Assembly (NCBI GenBank): GCA_030141605.1
Contig: JAQGDQ010000114.1
Coordinates: 250,001 to 310,000 of the forward strand
DNA: 60,000 nt
Direction of reading: 5' to 3'
Source: Tubiluchus corallicola
Taxonomy: Eukaryota; Priapulida; Priapulimorpha; Priapulimorphida; Tubiluchidae
The notes below the pieces were generated by a model. The model ran no database searches. It saw only the letters and a list, made by a program, of their open reading frames with translations, and was not told the DNA's origin. Positions within the stretch are counted from its first letter, which is position 1. The number at the start of each line of letters is the position of its first letter. Made by a program: the position numbers and the translations under genes. Positions 13,301-21,900 of this stretch are shown here, one piece after another.

Positions 13301-14216
13301 TGAAAAATAATCAAACTGTAATTTCTGCAAGACAGTTTAGTAGCTAAATATAATATAAGTACATATACATACAGAATTCTGTAGCCTGAAAAGCCCAGAT
13401 GTCCAAAGAATTAACTCTGTTTGTTGTGTGCCTTAAGGGAAAACTTTCATTATTCACTCTTAGTTTTTGAAAAATTGTCTCATGCTATTGCAGATGGCGC
13501 TACTAAAACCTCATAAATCTAAAATATTTTGATGTAGTTATCTTTTGCAGAGTACACTTACAATGGTGCTGGACCACATGAAGCTTGTGGTATCTTACAG
13601 TGAGCGCAACAAAATGACAGTAGATAATCTTGCACAGTGTATTGGACCTTTTTTGCTTTGTCCTTCTCCAGGGAGCTCCGGAAGAGTACCTTTGGATTTT
13701 AAAAAGCCAACTGATGTTATGAAACATTTGCTGACTGTATGGCCAGCAAAACAAGGTAAACCCCAGGCTATGACGGTTTCCTTGCACTGAAATATCAAGT
13801 CAAGTCATTTGGCTTTTACTTGTTAATATTGTTGTGTACTTTCTATTTATTTTGTGCAGTAGCTCTCATCATGTACCGCTTAAAGTCGTAAAGCACAATT
13901 TGAGCTAAAGTATGAAAAATTAGCAGCAGTCTGTTGCCTGCACATTTCCTAAATGTATACATCAATTGATGCACACTGTACACTGTACACATCCACATCG
14001 TAACCAAAGTCATCATAATATCAGTTTTTAGTACAATTGCTATAGTTAATTTCTATTTCAGGCTCATCAAATTCAGAAAATCAGTCCAATAATGATGATG
14101 GTACTGTGAGTGGGTTACTACCATCAATGAGTACTGACAGCAGGACATCTCAAAGATCATTGAAATGGACAATGCAGTCTGATCCAAACAAGAATCTGCC
14201 AGAGTCATCGTGTTGA
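1860..14216 (+). CDS. syd-1 (SYDE): SYD-1/SYDE-type synaptic Rho GTPase-activating protein (PDZ-C2-RhoGAP)
   Basis: Six coding exons join in phase: 1860-1961, 2314-3712, 10928-12025, 12321-12481, 13551-13755, 14062-14216, giving 1039 residues from the first visible codon to TGA. Residue numbers below start there; the true start may be Met7 (ATG at 1878) or an exon further left. Domains: PDZ about 99-181, a Ser/Arg/Tyr/Pro-rich low-complexity linker to about 490, C2 about 655-774, RhoGAP about 790-985, and a Ser-rich tail. The family is known for organising presynaptic active zones and axon guidance at the membrane. The conserved segments FRRVSGITTEIF before the PDZ and KPSKYSGDVFTSEEYRAW before the C2 identify SYD-1. 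The RhoGAP keeps the Lys of KDYLRELPEPLIT and the Asn of NLAQCIGPFLL, but has GLYQLCGS where active GAPs have an arginine. It may therefore be a non-catalytic GAP. Family assignment is secure; the 5' end is not. Confidence 0.9.
2314..3712 (+). CDS. syd-1 (SYDE): SYD-1/SYDE exon b (PDZ domain and Ser/Arg-rich linker)
   Basis: A 1399-base exon, phase 0 in, phase 1 out, between TTTTTAG and GTAAGT. The PDZ has the carboxylate-binding loop as TLGLYIREG, followed by VGDEIVSVN. The rest is a disordered linker rich in Arg, Ser, Tyr, His and Pro with several RSxS and SPR sites that could be phosphorylated (inference). It ends with a short predicted helix, EFRHWLQKFDALSHELQEL. Confidence 0.9.
3884..5398. 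mobile_element. Candidate foldback DNA element with about 80-base inverted ends
   Basis: The left end (GTTTCCCAGAAAAAGTG, then ACTTTTTGC, then ACTTCCCAGAAAAT) reappears in reverse complement at 5300-5395 (GTTTCACAGAAAAG, TTTTTTGC, ACTTCCCAGAAAAA). The arms are imperfect and A-rich, and I found no clear target-site duplication. The interior carries no transposase-like frame. Confidence 0.4.
4033..4570 (+). repeat. Polypyrimidine tract with (CT)n microsatellite
   Basis: About 540 bases are almost all C or T on the plus strand. The core at 4209-4312 is nearly pure (CT)n, and a (TCA)n run lies at about 4159-4177. Translation gives only Ser/Leu/Pro runs, so this is simple repeat and not a gene. 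Confidence 0.95.
7105..7283 (+). repeat. Direct repeat, copy 1
   Basis: About 180 bases starting GGAATATTTTTGTTGTTG recur at 7436-7617 with scattered substitutions and a small indel near the right end. Both copies contain TTCGCCGCCGTTAATTAAG or the variant with CTCGCC. No terminal inverted repeats are visible, so this is either a segmental duplication or two copies of an unknown repeat. Confidence 0.85.
7436..7617 (+). repeat. Direct repeat, copy 2
   Basis: Second copy of the unit at 7105, offset by 331 bases. It has GATGTCATCAATAGTTGGG where copy 1 has GATGTCATCAGTAGTTGGG. Confidence 0.85.
7715..7795 (+). repeat. GGC/GCA-rich minisatellite
   Basis: A (GGT)n run passes into two copies of a 14-base unit (GGCAGCGGCAGGTC) and then into (GCA)n and (GTA)n. 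This is a short GC-rich island in otherwise AT-rich intron. Confidence 0.8.
9075..9160 (-). repeat. Possible tRNA-derived SINE fragment
   Basis: On the minus strand, GGTTCTGGGTTCAAATCC resembles a tRNA T-arm and B box. An A-box-like sequence is weak and no functional tRNA fold is apparent, so I read it as a SINE head. Confidence 0.3.
10301..10520. repeat. Long imperfect palindrome (hairpin)
   Basis: The left arm 10301-10387 (CTGACAG ... ATTCATTGACTG ... TTGGAGATCGCTTATTGG) pairs with 10430-10520 in reverse complement, around a centre near 10410. Arms of about 90 bases with mismatches could fold as a stem on either strand. It could be a degenerate foldback element or a hairpin RNA; no transcript evidence can be seen. 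Confidence 0.7.
10928..12025 (+). CDS. syd-1 (SYDE): SYD-1/SYDE exon c (C2 domain and start of RhoGAP)
   Basis: 1098 bases, entering in phase 1 after TTTTTTAG and leaving in phase 1 at G|GTATCT. It encodes the conserved pre-C2 block, the C2 domain (LSGLLTVHLYAGRGL through GTLYVRLVYTEP) and the first RhoGAP helices, FGVDLETIVK and PILVKRCIEEVEKRGL, up to the GLYQLCGS loop. The Gln of that loop is codon CAA at 11914-11916, about residue 830. Confidence 0.9.
12321..12481 (+). CDS. syd-1 (SYDE): SYD-1/SYDE exon d (RhoGAP core)
   Basis: 161 bases, phase 1 in and phase 0 out, after CCTTTTACAG. It encodes GVLKDYLRELPEPLIT, the standard RhoGAP block with the conserved lysine, and continues to LSILDCLPKTNK. 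Confidence 0.92.
12482..13550 (+). other. SYD-1/SYDE intron d-e
   Basis: A 1069-base GT-AG intron. I see no gene, RNA or recognisable element in it. Confidence 0.8.
13551..13755 (+). CDS. syd-1 (SYDE): SYD-1/SYDE exon e (RhoGAP C-terminal half)
   Basis: 205 bases, phase 0 in and phase 1 out, after TCTTTTGCAG. It encodes STLTMVLDHMKLVVSYSE and NKMTVDNLAQCIGPFLL, with the conserved Asn that contacts the GTPase site, then PTDVMKHLLTVWP. Confidence 0.92.
14062..14216 (+). CDS. syd-1 (SYDE): SYD-1/SYDE exon f (C-terminal tail and stop)
   Basis: 155 bases after TATTTCAG, phase 1 in, ending with TGA at 14214-14216. It encodes a Ser/Asn-rich, probably disordered tail of 51 residues ending in ESSC. 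No domain is visible. Confidence 0.8.
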
Positions 14217-14332
14217 CAAGGATACACTTTAGGAAATTTTTAGAAATGACTGTATCATTAGTTGACACGTATCTGGTTATGTAGTGCAATGACAACAATA
14301 TACGTTCACATACGACAGCTGTTTTATAGCAT

Positions 14333-14338
14333 AATAAA
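14333..14338 (+). terminator. Poly(A) signal AATAAA, SYD-1/SYDE
   Basis: AATAAA lies 117 bases after the stop codon, with a T-rich and TG-containing stretch downstream. Other AATAAA sites further right could give longer 3' UTRs. Confidence 0.5.
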
Positions 14339-14339
14339 A

Positions 14340-17300
14340 CCAATATTGTTCCAGTAGTTTTCTCCTATTTGCATATGTTTTTGGCACACTGCATTTCAGG
14401 TTGCATTTTCCTCAGATGTGGGCAAGTGCCAAACTGACACTTTGTTTCTAAATATGTATTGTTCTGTAATATAATTAAAATTGTACCAGGTAAAATTTTT
14501 ACCGAGTAATGTGCTTATGTTATTTGTTGCACAGTAAGTTGTTTTATGTATAGGGCAAACGATCCTAGGCCAACTGTATGTGTGTAAAAAGTTATGATTC
14601 ATTTTATAGCGTACAATCAGTCATAATCAATACATTTCCAGTATGACAGACAGTATTTCAAATGTCCTTCCCAACTGACCTATTTTGCATGCATCTGAAG
14701 CCACTCTCGTAAGTTTTAAAAACATTCCAAACGCTGGATATTCTTGCAAACAAAACACTCACATTAGCCGACTTGATTATTATAAATCAAAATTATCGAT
14801 CTTGCTTTCTGAAATTCCTAATGGAGTTTGCAAGCCAGTACAGGATGCAGTAGATAAACTTGTTAATGGTTCTATCCATCTTAAATTACTGCACAATTTA
14901 AATTTAAATTGGTGCCAACTTTTGTTTCCGTTTCAAAACAATAACCTGAACTAGTTTTACAGACTGTTCCATTATAAGTGTTTAAATTAAGTTCAGCAGA
15001 ACACACTGCACAAATCATATACTTTTATTTTATTGCAAGTTACTGCAAGGGTTCTGTGTTTCTTAATATATCTCTTTGTAGTAAAGTATAATCTTAAAAT
15101 CATTAGTATTATCATGATCTGTGCAAGTAATAACTTGGTTACTACCAAGTTAGTAAACCGTAGGCCTACCCGTTATTTGTGCGGTGATATTAAGTATCAA
15201 CACTGCCATTTTGTAAGTTATTGTTTATATTGTTCTGTGCTTTTATTGTTGAACGTAAAAATACCATGCATAAAGTTTAATTTTTTCTAATAAAGCATGT
15301 CCTGGCGCTCGTTGGTCAACTACAGATCAGTAATCAAGGTAAAAACACTAAGGGAAAAATTTTTGATATATTCTGACACTTTCTTTTTAAGCGACGTTCC
15401 CTAAATATTTGTATCATTGGCAATTCATAGCAATATGCAAATGTGTATGAGAAAATCACACAAATGTGATAAAAATTTCACCACTGTGATAACATTGAAT
15501 TAATTTGGTACCACAGCTTGGTCATTATTAGCGAATGTAACAAGTTTAAAACCTAAATGTAAACGTTTATATGTGTAAATATTCACTAAACAACCGTGTG
15601 AAACTAGGTGAAAATTTTGCTTACGTTATTTATTTAAAATTAAAGTGTAGAAACGAACGTTATGTTACGAGTTATATGGAGTGGCATTTTTTATACGAAG
15701 ATGCAAAACTTCCTTTGCCTGGTGCAATAACAATTGTCAAAAAAGATCTGCATTTAAATCCCGCTTTTATACGATCTTGATGTATTTACTATTTAGGGTG
15801 CGTATTATGTCATTTTTCATTCAGGCTTGGAGCCATGTACGTTATTTAGGTAGGTTTGTTTGCAATACTAATTTTGTACTTGTACTTAAGTTTTTATACC
15901 TGCGCAATTTTAAATTATGTTTGAATAAAACTCGCGTGGTGTTGCTAGTCACTCCTAATAAATTATGATCGTGTAAACAGTTTACTTAATTTTACTGTTG
16001 CTAGATTTAGAGAGAAAGAACATAGTGTAAAGCAATTGCCCTTGTGGGCATTTACATGTTAGAGTAAAAATAAAATATTAGTTAAACAAAAAACGCTTAC
16101 TGCTTTCACTCAGTGTCAGCTGTTTAAAAAGAAATAAAAATCTGAACATGCACAAACGTCTTGGCCTATTTAAAGAATTTTTTCAAATAATTGAAGCAAA
16201 ATATGTTTAGGTTAATTAAGCTAATTCAGAAAAAGTATCACTAATTTCGCCCATTCCTACTCATTACTGACTATAATGATAAATTTAATTCAAGAAGCTT
16301 CCAAAGCCTGCTTAATAACATGGTTCACAATTTATGTTAAATGTAGTACACTAATACACCTTGAATTATTATGAATGAATAGAGCTTAAAAACTAAATGT
16401 GAAAAGAGGCTGCATATTTATAAATAGTATATTTATTTTAAGTAACAATAACAGATAAATAGCGTGAGAAAAATTTTAACTCGCCTTCTCACAATTTTGA
16501 TTTCTATAAAAAATACATTGCAAACCAGCAAACAGTGAACAATAAATTTCTTTTTACTTTTCACTAATCTGGATAAGTTTGGATGGAAGACACATCTAGA
16601 ATAGTTGTATGTTCAGTTTATCTACTTTTTTCACCTTGCAAATTGTACATGTGTAGCATAGTCATGTGAAATCATGGCACAAGTGCAAGATTTACGATTG
16701 TTTGTATACAGCAATAAGATTTACAAAACAGACTTTTAACGAATGAATGAGCACTAACAAGCATGTAAGTGCTTACCATTCAGATCTTATAAAACGGCGC
16801 GCAGTAAAAATGGCACAGGAAAAAATGGCACATACGTTATTTTGATGCAGCGGTTTTCTATAAAACTACAATGTGCTCAGGAAGCAGATTTCTACTAAAG
16901 CCGAACAATACAAAACTTATGTCTGATTCTTTTGATTAAAAAAATTAATGCAAAGATAAATAAGCAAACATACAAAAATGTACTTGCATTGGTTTTATAC
17001 AAACTAGTAAAAGACTCACAAAATATTTGTTCATTAAATAAATCTATAATCAATAATGCGTATACATATAATGCATTCCACATAGTGTTAACATTTTTAA
17101 CTATTAATTTTGGCAATCATAGTAAACTGACAAAAGTTATAGACAACGTTACACAATTTTCCAAATGAGAATTTCTCGAACGTGGTTCATGAACGTTTTT
17201 TCTACGTTCTCTGGTGTTTGGTCGAGTTTTGCGAAAAAGAGCCAGCGAAAAGATTTCTATTTTGGCACTCTATACCAACCTTTCTTCACAAAGTTAATTG

Positions 17301-18826
17301 GAAATCTGTTAGATAGTTTTTGCCTAATAGGCTTACTGCTGTAAACAGACAAACAAACTGTTGAAGCATATCATCAATGACAAAGGTAAAAATAATAACT
17401 AATATAATTATCCCCACTGTAACCCTAAAACGTATTTTAAGTGTGCCATTTTTTTCCTATGCCCTTTTTACCGTGCTATTTTTCCCGTGCCATTTTACCT
17501 ACATTCCTTATAAAACATTAGATTAAGCACAATATTGTGTTTTTAGTAAAAAGCAAACTGTTTTCATTAAGTTTTCTGTCAAAATTTCTATGTAGCCTGT
17601 AATACAGGAGTCCCAATTATATAGAAAAGTAGATTTGTGAAAGTTTAATGCAATAACACATTGTATTGAGCAGTCATGTATCACAGTAGCATGAAGTGGA
17701 AGTTCAGATCACTGGTTCACCTATTTAGTGCAGTCTAATGTAGTCCCATTATGCAGTCTATAAAAACCCTCTGTGCAAAACACTTAAACTCTATTTATAT
17801 ATATTAGCCTGCATTATAATTATAAAGAAATTAATACTAGATCTATAGTGCATACAAATTTCAGAATAAACACAATTTTATGGTGCCACTTGTTGGTCAA
17901 ATAAAGAATAAAAATTCTATTTTACAAGTTCTTAGCTGAAACCAATAATTTTCACAAATGCACATTTTAATGTATCACAGTTAATTTTTAAAAATAAGAA
18001 GGCCTTATTAAAATCTATAAACAACTACAAGAACGATGTAGGACTGCTCTGCTATGGCTACAAGCTACGAAATCATATACATGGCAATTTTTTATTAAAA
18101 AAGTTGTCCAACAATACTACTGTTAAAATTTGCAGATTGAATTCAGACCTGCTCTTCAGAGACTTGCTGATAAATTACTAAGCCACTCTGCAACAATAAC
18201 CTCTAACATCAGAAAAATAAAAGCTGGATTGGTATCATTAAATTTTCAGCTTTTTAATTGTTTCGTTTAAAAATACGCTAAACCAGTCTGTAATCTTGAC
18301 AGTTGATATTTGATCAGAAAGCATGTAGCATAAGGCAAGCTGTGCACAAGCCAATAATACCATAGAACATCTTATTTGTGACCCGAATTCTTTTTGCATA
18401 AAATTAAAAAAATTCTTATAAAATATAAAAATGTATTAAATAAATGACAGCACCCACCATTAACACAGTGCAAAGTTTAAGCAATGCACTTCACTTTTAC
18501 TATTGATTTATAGACTGGGCTTCTACTGATCACTTGCTAATTACACAGGGATACATCACTAACATATCAGACTAATTTTTCACAATACAGTGTGGGCTCA
18601 ACGTATAGTGACAACTGAAGTCAAGCTATTCTACTTTTATATTTGAACAATAATTGTGCGCTTCACCTGGTTAAACAGTGTTAGTGAACACTGCTGAATG
18701 TGTAATTATAACTATTCTATAACACGCAACCTATTTGTTTGAGTAATATGAGCTTTTACTGTCTATCTTTGGCATAACGATCAGCTTCTAGCAGGCTTTG
18801 TAAAGCCCAATAAGACTGTTTACAAG
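14340..18826. other. Intergenic DNA between two convergent genes
   Basis: Very AT-rich and with no credible coding exon. ORFs of 60-95 codons (for example 14685-14954) show no family signal. A foldback element lies at 16803-17505. Part of each side will be 3' UTR of the flanking genes. Confidence 0.6.
16803..17505. mobile_element. Candidate foldback element with AAAATGGCAC sub-repeats
   Basis: The left end reads GTAAAAATGGCACAGG then AAAAAATGGCACATACG. The right end in reverse complement reads GTAAAATGGCACGGG, AAAAATAGCACGG, AAAAAGGGCATAGG and AAAAAAATGGCACAC. Each arm is thus built from repeats of a 13-17-base unit. No target-site duplication or transposase frame is visible. Confidence 0.6.
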
Positions 18827-18976
18827 TCAGGCTGATTCTTCAAAGGCTTGGTCCTTATTGAAAGGTATTACAGCATTTGAACTATCACTCACGGAAACAG
18901 TGAGCTCAGTTGCTTCATTTGGCACTCCAACATGTACATAGTGTTTTGATTTAAACAAGTCTGAGACAAAAAAAGC
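18827..18976 (-). CDS. PLPP: PLPP exon 7 (last membrane span end and C-terminal tail)
   Basis: 150 bases including TGA, after TTTATTTCCAG. It starts AFFVSDLFKSK, matching the end of the sixth membrane helix in vertebrate PLPP proteins, then a 35-residue cytosolic tail. Confidence 0.88.
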   Translation of the reverse strand, partial: AFFVSDLFKSKHYVHVGVPNEATELTVSVSDSSNAVIPFNKDQAFEESA

Positions 18977-21900
18977 CTGGAAATAAAAGGAATCATCACA
19001 TAAAATGACGATTTAGAAATAGGTATTGACAATTAAATCCAAAAGACTTTTACTGATAAATTTTTAATTAGAGTAACAAAGTGCCTAAATAGCTCTTAAG
19101 AAAACGATTTTTAAAAAGCTATTTTAGCGAAAGCCGTTTTTCTCAATTTCTTGTATTTTGGTAAGAAAAAAGATACATGTGAGCAATTTTGCAGCTTGGT
19201 AAACTTACAGTAAGACAACTGATGGTAATTCCTACTACAGAACCAGCAAGAGCATCACTCCAGTGGTGCCGATAATCAGAGATCCTTGACAATGCAGTCA
19301 AGTAAGCCATCGCTAGAAATATGACCTGGAGAGTATGCCTCAGTAGTCGAGCTCCCTTCCATGTCATGCGAACTTGCAAATATAACTACAATATAAATTT
19401 GTGTTTAACTACCTGTAGTTATTTACCTTTCAAAAGATTAAAATTACAACAATTATTTAGTAAAATCAGAAACAAATTTTAAGTTTGTCATTCAAAATAA
19501 GCAAAAAAAACGTTTTCCGAAATATTTTCAAGTATTATAAAACATCATTTTGCAACTTCGAATGCATTATTTAAAAAGGTTTAGCAGTTAAGAGGTATGA
19601 TATATGAGCTGCTCTTCTTCATAATTTAAGCAAATTGTTAGGAATTTTTTAACCTTTTATTAGAAACCTAAAACTTCACCAAAATTAATGGCAACTAGGG
19701 GTGAACATTCCCTATCAGAAAGTGAATGCGGATCAAATTTTTGACTTTTGAACTCTAATCAAACCGAATTTCAAGATATTGAATTCAGTTTTAAGGATTT
19801 TTGAATCATTAATAAAAAACAGTCTTGCAAAGATCATGCCTATTTCTTTATTTTGTTCTGCAGTAAAAACACTAATACATGTATTTGTATAAAAATTGTG
19901 CACAGAAAATCTCAGGTAAACTGTGCTGGTTATCTGCTATTTCCAAACGTAAACAACGTATGTAGTTGAAATGCTGAATTATTCGAATCCATAATTTTAA
20001 GTTGGAATTGAATTTGAACTAAAAAAATGGTTCAAAAATGAAGTTTGAGTTCAATTCGAATGTTCGAACTAGAACATTTGATGCTCACCCTTAACGGCAA
20101 TCGAGGGTGGGAGAAATGAGAACGAATTTAGAATTTCACGGATTTTGCAAGGTATGTTACATGAATAACAGTAAATTAAAATGCAAACACTTTTACAAAT
20201 GACTTTTCTGGCTATTTCAAATGGGTGATTTTGAAGCTTTATAATGCTTATTTAATTTAGCTACTGAGCTAATAATTCTTCTGCATACAGACATTGCAAA
20301 TTGCCAATTAGATTGTGCAAAAGAATAAGACACAAGTGCAAACTAGCCATTACTGCACAGTGTGACTGTTTCCAGCAACACAAATTTAGTATTTGAGAAT
20401 TTCAAAACTGCTCTCCTTTTCGGCAGTGCTTGTACAGCCAGTGAAATAGTTTTTAGACATTATTAATGTATAATGATGCATTAGACTTGTATTCTAGTAA
20501 TAAGTTAATTTAACTAAATTATCAAAACAAGAAACGGAACTTACTGACAGGTAAGTTAAACAGTAGAACGAAAATGATGCATGGCCTGATATGAAAGACA
20601 ATCTACAATAAGAAAAAAAACAAACACACATTAATATCCAAAAAATCTGATTATTTACTGTGGGTGTATTTGTCAGGAAGTGGGAGATGCTCATAATGTA
20701 AAGTATAGTCTACACCAGGAGTGTCCAACATACGGCCCGCGGGCCAGAATCCGGCCCGCCATGCGTTTCTATCCGGCCCGCGACTACTTTGAAGTGTGTA
20801 CACTTGGCCCTCAGTTCAAAAAGGTTGGACACCCCTGGTCTACACAAACACACATAGCTGGCTCTGAAAAGTTCTCTTCCAAAAGTAATAAGTACTTGTC
20901 AGTAATTTTAGGGATACTTAAGAAAACTTTTCTTGATCAAAAGCATTCTGCTGCATTCAACATTAACTCTACTGAATAAGATTCTGATTAGCTCGAACTT
21001 GTGAAAAAGTTAGAACACAGTTTCAATTTGAACGAGAGATCCTAGGCATACAAGGCAGATGCTGCTAGACTACCATATCCCCAGCAGTTATACAGTTCAA
21101 ACTCTAAAGTTAGTTTGAAGGTCCAAATTTAACTGGCCAGACAGTTTCTGCATTTCCAATTTCAGGAAACTCACACTAGAGTTATTCTAACTAATTAGAT
21201 TAATTTTAATTACTTTTCCATTAATTTTGAACCTGAAATTCCCATGGGTGTGTCATTAAATGTTTATAATCTTAATATCAATAGTAATAACAGTTGAAAT
21301 TAAACTACGGAAAAGCAGAAAATCGTGAAGAAGTAGGAACGCAGTCTAGACTTGAACCAGGGACCTTCTACTGGTAACCACGGCATCTGCCTTGTAAGCT
21401 ACAATGTTCCTGGTCTGAATCCAGGCTATGTTCTAACTTTTTCGCATTTTTTGGCTTTTCAGAGTTGGATTTCAAAATTTCTATTAATTGTGAGTTTGTA
21501 ATAATATTACTGTGAGTACATACAGTGCTTCAAGGTCTATTGCTTACTTTTAAATGATCTATACAACGGTAAGCAAAAACTCAAGGTAATGTAATTTGAT
21601 TTTTAAAATTGTTATGTGGGTCAACTGTGACATCTCTTTTAAAGTTATCAGACTTTGGATATTTATGATTTAACAGTATGATTTAACAAAAAGCTGTCAT
21701 GAAGCATGTTTGTGCATAAATAACTAGTCCTAAAGGCAAAGCATTGGGTTACTACCAAACAGAGATTTTCTGCACATGTAACTGCAACTTTGTGAAAATT
21801 TATAAGTAACTTTACCTAGCTTCACGGATGTCTGACTCAATACCAGTGCATAATTCATCTTCTATATATAGGTATTCACCTAAACTGTTTTTACAGATTG

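Noticed and set aside
14685-14954. 89-codon frame after the SYD-1/SYDE gene
   Set aside because: No recognisable domain, AT-driven codon use, and a position expected for 3' UTR or intergenic DNA.
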